From: Enoplolaimus lenunculus
Lineage: Eukaryota > Nematoda > Enoplea > Enoplida > Thoracostomopsidae
Assembly (NCBI GenBank): GCA_030248215.1
Contig: JASANG010001208.1
Location: forward strand, 1-64,000
Direction: 5' to 3'
DNA length: 64,000 nt
Positions 12,690-24,730 of the stretch are shown in pieces; position 1 is the first letter of the stretch, and the number at the start of each line of letters is the position of its first letter. The notes under the pieces were generated by a model that saw only the letters and a program-made list of their open reading frames with translations, was not told where the DNA came from and did not search any database. A program made the translations under genes and the position numbers.

Positions 12690-12756
12690 GTGTCATTATT
12701 ATCGTTATTATTATTATTATTATTCGTTATTATTATTATTATTATTATTATTATTT
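12690..12756. repeat. ATT/TTA trinucleotide microsatellite
   Basis: A nearly pure run of TTA/ATT triplets near the left end of LTR-like copy 3. A similar ATT-rich stretch lies at 14322-14375, at the equivalent place in copy 2, so this tract belongs to the family and was not gained independently. The open frame at 14317-14505 comes from the same composition. Confidence 0.8.
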
Positions 12757-14557
12757 GGAAATCTTGATGCTACTATTCGCAAGTTGTCTTCGTTAATTCT
12801 GCCCCACGATGTTACTTGAGTTGCGCACTGGTTGAATTCTATGTTAATCTATTCTTGGCTCGCGTTAATTATGGTTCGCAGCAGAAAAGAACGTCATTGA
12901 TGGGACGGGACATTTTTTATATATATATAGCTTAGGCTGAACTCGGCTAAGGGAAGGAGAGCCACCCTGTAGCGCACGCGTTTATAGCATTTAATACAGA
13001 CTCGCGAACTAAGCAGTGCCCGAGTTAGTAAGCGTTGACAAAACCAGTATTTTGTTTTTGAATCAGTACCTTAAATTTTTTTGTTTGCTTTGTTGTTTGT
13101 GTGTCTTTGTGGGTATATAGTATCAATTTGTTAGTTTGTAATTATCTGGTTGTGTTATTTCCGCTGGGATTATGTATTAGTCGATACATTAAGTTGTAAG
13201 CAACATTAAACGCATGATATCAACATGTAAGAGGATTTGAGATTTATAGGGATGCCGCACTACAGCATAATTAGAAAATGAGAGTGTCAGTAGCTTCCAA
13301 ATCATAAAAAGGGGGATATTTTGTTTCGTGCGCTCGGAATGGACCAGTAAACTAACGACACGCTGGTTAGGAAGTCCTGGTAACTTTATAGTTCTATGTT
13401 TACTATTACTGTTTTTTTGTACGTATTCACCTTCGTGCTTGTTGCTTTATGGACGGTTTTACGTATCGGTGGATGTACTAAGCTCTTAGTAATGTTAGTA
13501 GGATGTTCCTTAAGACACTCCTGGTCCGAGATTGGCTCATACAATTCCATTTCGTTGTGATTTCACCTTTTCCCGCTTTTAGTTGTAGTTTACCCGGAAT
13601 CGAATCAGTCTCGCTGCGCTTTATCAGCATAATTTGTAAGGCGTTAAGTGTTTACAAATAAGTGCAAAAAGGGGGTTGATGCCGTGCTCTCAAGCAAAAG
13701 CCTGCGGCTCGGCTATACTGTTAAAAGTGTAGTCCACCTATGAAATATTTTGTCCTTTTTTGCTTATTGTTTTCTTTCGAGTTCTTAAAGTTTGACTAGG
13801 CCTCACCACTTGCACAATTTGACTAGATTTTGCTGGCTAGAATCAATTTTCTGTCCGTTCACTGCCTCAGCGCCTGGAGATGTAGAAAACGTTGAAAATT
13901 GTTTGCTCAGGAGATTACTTATGGGGAAACAGCAAAATTCAACAATTTCGATTGATTCGACGGCTTTGCGCAGGAAGCTGACTAGGGGTGACTGACGATA
14001 GACTGAGAGACTAGGCGTGAGACCCTTGGACGCATGGTCGGGTATCTTAGTTTAAATCCGGCAAACCTAGGACGTTAGAAAGACCATACGAGTTCCGATT
14101 CCACCTAGATTTAGTCCTTGCAAAACGTTGAGTTCAGCCCCCACAAACTGAAAGTTGACTTGTATTAATTCATTGCAGTAAGTTGACTAGATATATTGTC
14201 AGGGACACATCCCGTTAGTCGTGACATTCTTAGAGACCCGAAATGATCATATGACTAAAGGAGTTTGACTCGAGGGGTCTGGCGTACTAGGAGCGTTACT
14301 GCATGAACTTCTGTCCATGGTCACTATTATTGTCATCATTGGTATTATTGTTGTTATTATTATTATTAATGTTGGTGCCTTACTGAATTATGCTATGTTG
14401 TTGTTGTCATTACTGCTGCTATTATTATCTTGGTATTGCTCCTTTCGCATGATTGTCTTACGCGGAGTTTGTCGAGCCTACCTAGCGACATTCCAATACC
14501 CTTAGTTTTGGCTGCCGCCCCAATATTTTGTAGTCTAATCATACTTGCTAGTTTTAC

Positions 14558-15830
14558 GTGCAATTGAAGGAGATTCTTGAAAAATGGGGCCGAGCAGCGT
14601 GGCTAGCGGAGAGGGGAGAGTTCAGCTACGTCTGTTCAGTGAGTGTGGCTCTATGCGCCGCGTCGACTGTGATTTCACAGCGGGAGCCAGAGGAGAACCC
14701 TACCCCCGTGCGCTCTCTCTTTCCTTGCGAGTCTAGATCACCTCGAGCTGCGTCTCTGTTTCAACAATCTTAACCTTGTTGTACTTTACGCCCGTCCGCA
14801 AGATTTAACAACCGCGGCAGTATAACGTTTTGAGGAGTATTTCAAACTGAATCGGCGTTGAAAAAGAGGGTCGCCCCGTGCTTAGAGATTGGAAGGGGGG
14901 CGAGCTGCTCACAAACGGTTGATTAGGCTAGTATATCTCGTGGGTTGGCCATCGGCAAACCTGGCCTGGTTTAGGAATGTAGGTTGATCTTCTCCCTTCC
15001 CCCATGCGAGACCTGAGTAATCTTTCTCGGTTGCTGCCGCTCGCATAGTTTCGTAGGCTCTAATTAACGCTACGAACTCAGAAATTATTTTTCTTTAACC
15101 TCATTTGATTAATCTATTAATGGACGTACAGCATCGCTAGAGGATTGTAGGCTGGTTGACTCGAACAATTTCTGAACTTTAGAAAAATTAGACGTTTTTA
15201 GTCGAGACGTGAAAATGCAGTAGGAAAAGGTGGCACCCCAGTGGGCCTCGGCTCTGGTTGTCGACCGAAGAAGGGGGTCTCGCAGCTGTTGTTTAGTGGG
15301 GAGCATTCTCGGGGTACAACCTTGTGCGCACCCCTAAGCCAAGGAACAAGAAGGCCCCGCAGTGTTGACCCCAATAGATATCAAACCGCTTCGGCCTGTG
15401 TGCTGCATTGACATTGCGCCCTAGTGTGTTTTTGTTTCGCTGCTCAGACTTTTAATGACTCTCTTGTGCATATAACTGACAATAGAGCAGATTTACGAGC
15501 CTGCTGAGAGGGATGAGAGGCGTCGGCAACGATTTGAAGTTTTTGCTTTATTTCCAGCGAGAGCGGGGGCTGGTGAAAGTTTCATGAAGAGGGGGATCTC
15601 CTTGTTTTATTGTGTATTCCATTGCCCGAACCCAAGGCAGGGGTGCAAACTTAGGAGGGGACCCCCGGGGCTCCCTGGACAACCCCCGCGCAATAATTCT
15701 GCCGATTTCAGTCTGGGAATGTCTGGGACCAAATTTTGACATGACTAATTGTAACCAGTGCCCTTTAATACCGCTCACCGAACTGGGCAATAAGGATACC
15801 TCGACGAGGGATCACGGATAAGTAATTAAG
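14558..15830. other. Upstream part of copy 2, no gene seen
   Basis: Open frames at 14558-14773, 15109-15306 and 15548-15821 overlap on both strands, show no domain, and lie in the presumed U3 of the unit. I do not support any of them as genes. Confidence 0.5.
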
Positions 15831-15899
15831 CAGTTATGCCGAATCACAGCCTATGACTTTACGTGCGAATTTTTACGGATTCAGATGCACATGAGGCGC

Positions 15900-16740
15900 C
15901 AGAATAGGGATTCTTAGACAACTTGAGAAAGCCTACCAGTTGACAGATCTCGTCGCTCGGGGAAATAAAAACACGCTGACCATGGGTCTGGGATAACCTT
16001 TTCGGGAGTTATGGTCACTCGAACTTTCGAAATGATGTGTGTAAATTTTACGGATCCTAGGGTGGAAAAATGCAAAAACATGAATTTCGGAATCGGAGGT
16101 CGAGACCCATATAATTCGACGCAGCTCATCGAGCTGAGTAATAAAACCACCCTGACTTGGGGTCCCCGACCTCTCGTTCAAAAGTTATGGGCTTTCGAAC
16201 TTTCAGCATTTTGCATGTGTAAATTTTACGGATTCTAGGGGTGAAAAATGCAAAAATATGAATTTCAGAATGTGCTGTTGAAACCCATATCAATCGATAG
16301 AGCTCGCCGAGCTGAGTAAGAAAAATACCCTGACTGGGGGTCGGAAGTCATTCGTTCAAGAGTTAGAGGTCTCCAGAGTTTCTGAAATTTAGTGTGTAAA
16401 ATTTACGGATCCGAGGTCGAAAAATGCAAAAATGCAAATTTTGGAATTAAGTATCGAGATTGGTGTCAATCGACGCAGCTTTTCACGCTGAACAAGAAAA
16501 ATACCCTGACTCGGGGTCTGGGACCAATCGTTAAGAAGTTACTAGCACTTGAAGTTTTCGAAATTTTACGTGTAAACACCTTACGGATCCCCGGTCCAAA
16601 AATGCAAAATCACGTTTTTCGGAATCTAGGGTTGGGACTGGTCCTATCGGGTTCGGCGCATCGCAATGAGTAATAAAACCACCCTGACCGCTGTTCGGAA
16701 ACCGATACTTGAAAAGTTATGGCTAGCCCAAGGCCCGTAA
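15900..16740 (+). repeat. Tandem ~177-bp repeats of LTR-like copy 2
   Basis: Four to five units. The TTTACGGAT anchor recurs near 16049, 16225, 16402 and 16580, a period of about 176-177 bp. Each unit has an AAAATGCAAAAA segment and an AGCTCATCGAGCTGAG-type palindrome followed by an A-rich ACCCTGAC segment. Units are closely related to those of copy 1 and more distantly to those of copy 3. The small open frames at 16011-16238 and 16392-16673 read through this array and are artefacts. Confidence 0.75.
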
Positions 16741-17459
16741 TTTTGGCGGACTCTCTGAATCGATTAAGAGTGTCTTGAGTGTGTGTGTCCCTTGAGTTAG
16801 GCTGAAGTCATAGTGTAAGCATTTCGGGAATGGCACAGAAATTTCTCTTGAGACCGTCTCGGCACTTTATCAGGAATTATGAGTGCACGGGTTTGTGACG
16901 TTTAAATGTGTACGCCTTGTATCCGTTTGCCTTATCGTTTGTGCTTTCGTGTTTGTATTACTGTTTTGTCGACCAGGTCGGGTAGGAAACCCTAGCGGAT
17001 TTTGAACTTGTGACACTTTAGTATAGCTTACGTACACTAGCTGGTTTGACAAAGGAAATTCTAGGGTTGTAGGCACACGCTAATCGCTAGAGTAGTAGTG
17101 GTGAATTTCAGTTGACTGAATAACCTGGCCGCTTATGACATAGGTCCCGCTCTCTAGTTTCACTGGATTTTGGCACGTCTCGTTTGGTTTTTGTGTTTTC
17201 TATTTTTGTCATGCCTTTAGTTTTTATACTCTGTTTTGTATTGTAACCTGGTGCTCTAATTGTTGACCGTGAGATAAGCCCTGCACGCGGGAATGGACAA
17301 CCTAAGTGAAAAGCCCCGCGCGCGTACCAGTACTCTGAGGGAGTTGTCCAACCCAGTTGGCCCGGCCCACAACGTTAGAGCTTGCTACCTGCCCCTCGGC
17401 CACACCGGTTAAATCTAATTTTATCGACCCACCCCTCGGCTAGCAGTGCTCAGATTGCG

Positions 17460-17725
17460 TGTAAACCCTTACAGCCAATCAGCGGCCGCCTAACAGAGTT
17501 GTTTATGTTTTCTCATTGGCTCCCGCAACCTAAGTTTTGTCAGCCAATCACGTGGCTTCACTGCGTCTGTCCTGTGTGAAATTTCATTGGCTCTTTGCAG
17601 CCGTACTATTTTTAACCAATCGCATAGCTCAAACCGCGTCTGTTTTGCTCAAAATTTCATTGGCTGAGTGCTGAGAGAAAAAGGTATATAAACGCAGTGC
17701 ACGGCTGCAAATTTCAGTTTCAGTT
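17460..17725 (+). promoter_or_regulatory. CCAAT array, TATA box and initiator of copy 2
   Basis: Six CCAAT/ATTGG boxes between 17474 and 17662, in alternating orientation every 25-45 bp, an arrangement typical of NF-Y-dependent promoters. TATATAA lies at 17685-17691 and TCAGT at 17714-17718. A conserved leader follows (GCGAGC, GCCGCGACA, GCAAACCG, then GGTGCACT twice around GGCGACA). Confidence 0.75.
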
Positions 17726-18889
17726 TTGATTTCTTCGGTTTTCCGTCGCGAGCGCGAGCCGCGACACAGCAAACCGAGTTTTCGGTGCACTGTATGGCGA
17801 CACGGTGCACTCGAAATTCTCGGGGCGCTGGCTAAGTCAGGGGGTATTGCGCGTTGCGCGCAGGGAGTAAGTAAGTACGCAAGAGGGGGCCGCACTAGGA
17901 TTTTCTCGGTATCACAAAGGGGGTGTGAATTGAAATTTTACCCTAAACTTTGCCTGGCGTTGGCGACAACGCAGGTACAAATTTTCCTGCCAACCTCGTG
18001 AAAGGGTACGTATTATGTGAAACGCATTAGGCGTGTGATCAGAGTAAAAATTTGAGGCCTGAATTTTAGTGAATAGTCACTGGCCAGGACAAAAATCTAT
18101 TTAGTACTACTCAGAGTGTTGAGTGTCAACGGCAGCAGGGAGGCCAAGTCAGCCCGATGCTAAGCATTAGGGAATTGTCAAACAAAAGAGCTAAGGCCCT
18201 GCCTGTCAAGTACAAAACTTTCGTATGCCCCGTGAATTCAGACGATTCTAGTCAGGCCCTAGGAACTCAGCTGTAAGGCATACCAATGCCGTTGACTATC
18301 AAACTGCTGAATATGCAGCCGTGAGAGACCTAGGCTTAGGTGTATAGGATACATAATTGTAAGAAACAGGCGTGGTTTATCACCTCTACTCGCGAATTCA
18401 CCTTCAACTTTGTGGCCGACTAAAAGAATACCTTAGCTCACTTGACCACCTACAACTCATGTGGTACGCACGCGTATCTTCTCGGATATGTATTTAGAGG
18501 CCTTGGGTATGCTCATTCCACAGAGTGCCCTCCACGCAGCAGCTCTGCCACGCGAGTTATGCATCGCCCTGCCTTTGCTGCTTTAACGGATAATGCTCTA
18601 AGCAACTTGACACAGGGAAATCATTGACATGAGCATACCCAGGGGGAACAATACGCAACTATTCCACAACAACCAGTCAACATTAGGTCATGGTAAGATT
18701 ATCCCAGCGTACTGGGATTCGGAGGTGTATAAGAGCTCAAATAGCAAATTCACTTTCAGTCGGTAATTTCAAATAACTTTCAGCTAATTTTATCGTAACA
18801 CTGCGTGCAAAATAACTATAGGCTGTCAAGCAGGAAACTGATTAGTCCCCGTTTCGTTGCATAGAGGTAATTACATGAAATAAAATGTG

Positions 18890-18925
18890 CAGATTCAATA
18901 AACCAAAACTTTAGGTTGTGTTCCT
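18890..18925 (+). terminator. Poly(A) signal region of copy 2
   Basis: TTCAATAAACCAAAACTTTA, with AATAAA at 18897-18902, is shared with copy 3 (23731-23750). A T/G-rich segment (TAGGTTGTGTTCCTTG) follows, as expected downstream of a cleavage site. It lies 1.19 kb after the initiator, the same distance as in copy 3. Confidence 0.65.
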
Positions 18926-20529
18926 TGTTGAACCCGGAGCAGTCACGAAAATTCCTGGGCCAGAGCCATGGCTGAAATTACAAGAGATAAAACAGTACTG
19001 GTGCGAACCAGACTATCCATTTTGGAGCAAAAACCCAGAGGCGTGGGTCGATTCGCCCTCTATTACAATAGACTAATAACCTAGGCATCCAAATTCTACA
19101 AAATTGCAATAGGTGTTTCGGTGAAATCAATGAACCTTGTCAGGTGACCAAGCGCTCACCAGAATTTAGACGCAGAAATCATTATCCCTAATCATGAAAA
19201 TCAGCGGCAACCACACTATTCCAAATTATAACCATGTGTTGGGGGTGCGACTTAGCCACGCACGCGAGTGTTCATGAGAGCTTAGGCGTATGACGACGTT
19301 GGAATTTTGTGACTCTCAAAACCCGACGTCACGCCTGGGGGACCGTCATCTGCTAGACACGTTGGCTTACTAGGCAGACCCACGGCCATGGACACCCGTG
19401 AGGGATACCACTCGGATTCGTCCGCAGAGGTACTCGTTGGTCGCAACCGTAACAATATATATATTCTTTCACCGTTAGGCATGGTTAATACACACTGGGG
19501 GTTGCTGCAACCGAAAGGTAAAAAGGGGGGATAAGCCTTTCCGTTTCCCCCTTAAAGTTTCCTCGATAGCGAAATGCCAGGCAAAAGAAAGGGTGCCTTG
19601 CAGGGGAGCATCCCCCCACTCTCGGCATTGTCCTAGCACCCTACAACTCATCGCATACTTTTCTGTGGCGACTTGAAACATTTACGTTAACGCTAGTCGA
19701 GCTTGAGCTTTTACGAGAAATGTTGCAGGGAGCAGGCGCGGGCGTCTTCAAAAGCAATTCAGATAGGGAGTAATACGATACGCCACGACAGAGTTGCCGG
19801 CGGTTTTTACTGAAAGATTCGAAATGCACCGTGCTGCGCAATCGGGGAGCTCGAGACGGGCGTTGCAGATTTTCGAAGGTTTTCAAAAATTTTAAATTTC
19901 AGTCTTGAGAGGTTTTTGTTTCGGCTTGAGGGGTTGGTCAGTTTAGGTTTGTGGGGGTAGCAGCGTTTTAGGCTTATGGCACGCAAAGGGGGTAGGAGGA
20001 ATTTATGCTTTTTAAGGGTTTAGCAGGATTTTAGAGATAATTGAGAATTGAATGGAATAACGGTTTAGAGCGTTTTTAGGAATGGCTTGTCTTATCCTTA
20101 AAATTCAGGCTCGGAATTGGTGTTCTCGGGTTCGGCACGCCGGCTCGGCTGGTAAGCGCCCTGGCTGCCGTCTTAGGTCAGTAATCAGGATTTAGCGAAA
20201 ATTTCGGAAATTTGCGAAAAGTTTGGCATTTCCAGGGCACTGAGTTTTGAAATATTATTATTACTTTGGATTCCCGGGATTTGAAACCCGGTTCCAATCA
20301 TTTTGGACCCGTGTTTAAGCTGAGAAAGCCGCTCCGAACCTGCGCTATTAGTGGACAAATCTGGAAATTTAGGACAAATTTACGCTGTACGTACTGGTTG
20401 AGGAGAGGGTTTCCTAGGTGAATACGATCTTGATTTTCTAAAATATAGTGCGGAGACCGGTGCCAGACACTTACCCGTATCGCACCGACTAAGCAAACCA
20501 TCCCAGTCATTGCCCGCACGGCAGCAGTT

Positions 20530-21870
20530 AAAATTTATAGGCGTTTAAAAAAATTTTTAAAATTTTGTGTATACCCGCCCAGAGGCCCGGGTCCGAAAAA
20601 TGCGATTTTCATTTTTCTGAGATCAGGCATTAAAATTAGTACCGTTCGACTCAGCTCGTTAAGCTTATCAAGAAAACCACCCCGAACCCTATCCGCAAAC
20701 CAGCAGTTAGGAAGTTACAGGCTCTTGAAGTTTTTTTAGATTTAACGTGTACACGCTTTTACGGATCCCGGTCCTAAAACGCGGTTTTCACTTTTTCGGG
20801 ATTGGGTACTAAAATTGATATCAATCGATTCAGCTCGTCGAGCTGGTTAAGAAAACCACCCCAAACTCTGTCCGCAAATCCATACATAAGGAGTTATGGT
20901 CAATCAAAGCTTTTTAAGATTTTACGTGTGTACGCTTTACGGATCGGACCCTGAAAAATGCGATTTTCACTTTTTCACGATCCACCATAAAAAAATAGAT
21001 ACCGTTCGATTCCGCGCATCGCGCTGAGTAAGAAAACCACCCCAAACAGGGCTCGCAAATCAAAACTTAAAAAGTTACGGCCATTTGAAAATCTCTTATA
21101 ATTTACGTGTACACACTTTTACGGATCGGATCCTGAAGAACGCGATTTCAACTTTTTCGAGCTACTTTGTTAGAATTGGTATCATTCGATCCGGCTGGCT
21201 GAGTAGAGTAAGAAAACCATCCCAAACATGGCCCGCAAACCTATAGTTAAAAATTTATGGCTAATTGAAAGTTTCCAAATTTTGCGTGTACATGCTTTAC
21301 GGACACGGCTCCGAAAAATGCAATTTTCACTTTCTCAGAGTACGACATCAAATTTGGTGCCATTCGATTCCTCACGTTCCGTTGAGCAAGAAAACTACAC
21401 CGAACAGGTTTCGCAAACGAATATTTCAAAAGTTATGGCCCGTTGAAAATCTTGGAAATTTGTGTGTACATGCTTTACGGAGCGGACCTTTAAAAACGCG
21501 ATTTTCACTTTCTCAGGACTCAATCTTAAAAGTCGTACCGTTCGATTTCTTTCGTTGCCCTGTTTCAGAAAATCACCCCTAACAAGGTCCGCATGTGAAT
21601 ATTTAAAAAGTTATAATAGATTCAGGTTTTAGAAATTTTGGTGTTTTTGGAAGTGCGACTTGCATTTTTCTGCACTATAGCATTAAATTGGGTATTGTTT
21701 GAATTAGATTATTGTCCCAGTTAGTAAAATCATACCAAGCAGGGCCCGCTGATGGGTACGTGGGGAGTTGTGGCCTGCTGAAATTTCGAAATTTCGCATA
21801 CATACTCTTAAGGGAGTTAGCCTTAGACGTGAGACCATCACTTTTCTTGGTTCCTAGGCTAGTCCGCAAC
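20530..21870 (+). repeat. Tandem ~178-bp repeats of LTR-like copy 3
   Basis: Six to seven units. The TTTACGGA anchor recurs near 20757, 20936, 21118, 21295 and 21473, a period of 177-182 bp. The units are clearly homologous to those of copies 1 and 2 but have diverged (AAAATGCGATTTTCACTTT instead of AAAATGCAAAAATGCGAATTT), so this copy represents a different subfamily. The ATTCGATTC-AGCTCGTCGAGCTG-GTAAGAAAACCACCC core is kept. Confidence 0.7.
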
Positions 21871-22389
21871 GCCAGTTAGGATTCTCGTCAACTAACTTTG
21901 TAAATAAGGGCTGACTGAGTAAAGTACATCTGCCGGACTAGGTAGTTTAAGCGAAAACACCCAGGGTTTTGGCTTTTCTTATACATTTATGCGTTATATC
22001 CGTTTGTATGAAGTTTTGAGTGTTTTTGACCCCGTTTATTGTCTGATTCGCCCCTGTATAATTTTTTCTTTGTATGTTGCACTGTTTTTTCGCTGTGTTT
22101 TCATTTCTGCAAATGTCGCACCTATTTTAGTTTGCTCCCACGTAGTGCAATGTAGCTTTCTACCTCGTTGGGCGTAAGCGTATAATTGGGATTAGTAGAC
22201 TCTAGAAGATAGTAAAGGGAGGCCCTATAACTAAAGCTGCACGTGATGACCATGTTTTAGAAGAGGGGTATGAGTGAACCCCGTCGAAACTTTTTGGCCC
22301 TGCACCATGTTGCATCTCTGTGTTCAAACTCCGGATAGGAGTAACCCTGATCAACCCCCATATAACTTCTCATACAGAAATTTTGTGAT

Positions 22390-22580
22390 AAATTCTCTAG
22401 CCAATCACAGGCTTTTAAAAATTTATCTGACGGTCGCGACGCATTGGTTAATTTATACTCTGAGATTCTAACCAATAGAATTGGCGTATAATGTCTGTTT
22501 CTGGGGCGCGCTGATTGGTCGAAATTTGAGCTCCGCGCAGCATATAAGAGTGGTGCACAGGCTGAACATTCAGTTCAGTT
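22390..22580 (+). promoter_or_regulatory. CCAAT boxes, TATA box and initiator of copy 3
   Basis: Several CCAAT/ATTGG boxes between 22399 and 22516, a CATATAAGAG TATA box at about 22541-22550 and TCAGTTCAGTT from 22570. The leader that follows carries the same GCTCGAGCCGCGACAGCAAACCG and hairpin segments as copies 1 and 2. The CCAAT boxes are fewer and less regular than in copy 2. Confidence 0.65.
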
Positions 22581-23727
22581 TGAGATTTTCCGGTTTTCGC
22601 TCGCGTGCTCGAGCCGCGACAGCAAACCGATCTCTCTGCACATGGAGGCGACTTAGTGTGCACGAGAGTTTCGGGGCGCTGATGCAAAGGGGGGTTATGC
22701 GCGTTTCGCGCAGGTGTAAAATTTTGTAAGAATTTTAAGGGGGGCCCAGTTAGGATTTTCTAGTTTTCACGAAGGGGGTGTGGGTCATGTTTTGATTTAA
22801 ACTTTGCCTGGCGTTGGCGACAACGCAGGTGCAGGAATTTTGCATAAACTTTTGAGGGAAAAATCTTAAATCAGGAAACCTGCAAGGTGGCTCAACTTAG
22901 GCTGCGATTCTATAGAAGAAACAAGCACACTAAAAGAATATAAATAACATTTGCGGGTTGATTGTCAGCGCGGTAGGGAGGACAACCAAAAGAACTAAGG
23001 CCTTACCGTCCAGAAAATTTTGGTGTGCCCCGTGATATGTGGCGATTCTAGCCAGGCCCCAATGAACTAAGCATGTAAGAGGGCTCGTCCGGTTGACAAT
23101 CAAACTGCTGAATGTGCAGCCTGTGAAAACTTAAGCTTAGGGCTATAGAGCCGCGCTACACTCGGAAACAGACACGTCTTAAATAATCAAACCCTGATAT
23201 AGGTTCTTTTCGTGAAACCTGATATGTCTAGATCTCGGAACCCGATGGGGGACTTTATGATTTTTCCAGCATCTCCCCTAAACCTTTCGTCCTACATGTG
23301 CAGCTTATCAGGAATAATCTGTATTAACTCGCGGCGAGTCCAACCAATGATAACCATACAACCATAGGGGTGTAAGGTCTTAGGCCCTAGCATAGCACGC
23401 CGACACGCCTAAGAATATTCAAGGGGCGTCTGCGGGAAAGGCGGTTGCAGTGGTCAGACTCGCCGTCTTAAGGCATAACCCGTACTGGGAGTAAATCATC
23501 TGCGGTAAGACCTGGCACACGCTTAGATAATACTCTGTGCATGATGGTGGTTGTAGTAGCAAGTCTAGAGTTAGCAACCTTGCTTTATAGCAATTACTAT
23601 TAAGTTCTAAGTTAGCAATCGTAACTCACTTAACTTAAAGCAGTCAACGGAGAATTCCGTCAAGCACGAATTTAGTAGAATAAGGTATGGTTAATTGCGA
23701 AATGCCTGTGTTGTACATACATGTACA

Positions 23728-23760
23728 AATTCATAATAAACCAAAACTTTAAACTTTGTT
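23728..23760 (+). terminator. Poly(A) signal region of copy 3
   Basis: AATAAA at 23735-23740 lies within ATAATAAACCAAAACTTTA, the same sequence context as in copy 2. It is followed by the T/G-rich TTTGTTTGGTCCTG and lies 1.17 kb after the initiator. Confidence 0.6.
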
Positions 23761-24730
23761 TGGTCCTGAACCTAGAGCGCTAAGCCTTTTCCTGGCCAAA
23801 GAGCCATGGCTAAAATTTGAAATAAACTCAGAATTAAAAGAGACTCAAACTTTTGTATAAATATGAAAATTCCATGACTATCAGAGTCTCACGAATCAAG
23901 CAAATAGCCCTGGTTCGAATCAGTGGCACGGAAAACCAAATAAAAACCTTAAAGGCTAGGATCGATCCGCCTTTCTGTCAAAACGGTCTATGACCAAGTA
24001 AAGCAAAACCCGGTTGAACCAACCAATTTCTAGGACTAAGACTAATGTTAAGCCATACCCATGACTGAGTGTCATTAAGCCTAACCATGAGAAATAGTTG
24101 TGAGCACACGGTTGAACTAAACCCACGGAGAAAAAGCTAATTGTTACTGGTGCGACCCACTTACACGCTCTCGGGGGTTCGTTAGAGCTTAGAGCATAGG
24201 CAGGCTTAGGCGTATGACGATGTCGGGATTTTGTGACTCTCAAAACCTGATATCACGCCGGGGGACCGTCATCCTCTAGGCATGTAGCTTACTTCGGCAG
24301 ATCCACGGCCTCGAACACCCGTGAGAGTATCATCTCGGATTCGTCCGCAGGGATACTCGTTGATCGTACCCGTAACAATATTGCGTAACTTTCGAAACTA
24401 TTAATGAGTAATTTTTGTACAAAAATCTTTTTTCTGGCACCATATTCAAACCTAAAACATAGTTATTCGCAATATTATCCATTTGCCGAAGCCAAAAAAT
24501 ATCAGTTTTGTAGAAATTTTATAAATGTTAAAGTAAAATCAACTAAAATGGACACTTACGAAACATTCCTATAACGTTTGCCAAGATATTAGTTAATCAT
24601 AGACATAGGCCCGATATAAGTGTATTGGCAAAACGCTCAAAGCGTTTTGTATTTTTGTTTGACACAATTTTATATCGAATATTTTGTATCCCTGTAACTT
24701 TGTTATATCGGTCCAAGTAAACATTAGGAG

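Larger units (their letters stand above)
14197..19454 (+). mobile_element. Giant LTR-like unit, copy 2 (nested, complete, 5258 bp)
   Basis: Begins TGTCAGGGACAC at 14197, ends GTAACA at 19454, and is flanked by ATAT on both sides (14193-14196 and 19455-19458), the duplication made when it inserted into copy 3. It is therefore the younger of the two. It contains tandem repeats (15900-16740), six CCAAT boxes (17474-17662), TATATAA (17685), a TCAGT initiator (17714), a conserved leader with a GGCGTTGGCGACAACGC hairpin (17956-17972), AATAAA (18897) and the conserved 3' block. From these, U3 is about 3.5 kb, R about 1.2 kb and U5 about 0.55 kb. No protein-coding gene is evident. Confidence 0.75.
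12609..24377 (+). mobile_element. Giant LTR-like unit, copy 3 (interrupted by copy 2)
   Basis: Starts TGTCAGGGACAC at 12609 directly after ATAT (12605-12608) and ends GTAACA at 24377 directly before ATAT (24378-24381), so the ends and a perfect 4-bp duplication are visible. Removing copy 2 (14197-19454) and one ATAT leaves about 6.5 kb. The order is: an ATT-rich segment, a region rich in TTGACTAG words (13790-14190), tandem repeats of about 177 bp (20530-21870), CCAAT boxes and TATA (22543), initiator (22570), AATAAA (23735) and the conserved 3' block. No sizeable coding region is present. I read it as a solo LTR of a Gypsy-type element whose internal part is not in this window. Restoring the target gives the palindromic context GCAATATTGC. 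Confidence 0.7.

Noticed and set aside
14317-14505. Small hydrophobic membrane protein
   Set aside because: The poly-Ile/Val/Leu reading derives from an ATT-rich tract inside the LTR-like unit.
1-24377. Copies 1 and 3 as the 5' and 3' LTRs of one element with 5716-12608 as interior
   Set aside because: Copy 3 has its own ATAT duplication on both sides, no primer-binding site follows copy 1, and the stretch between has no gag or pol.
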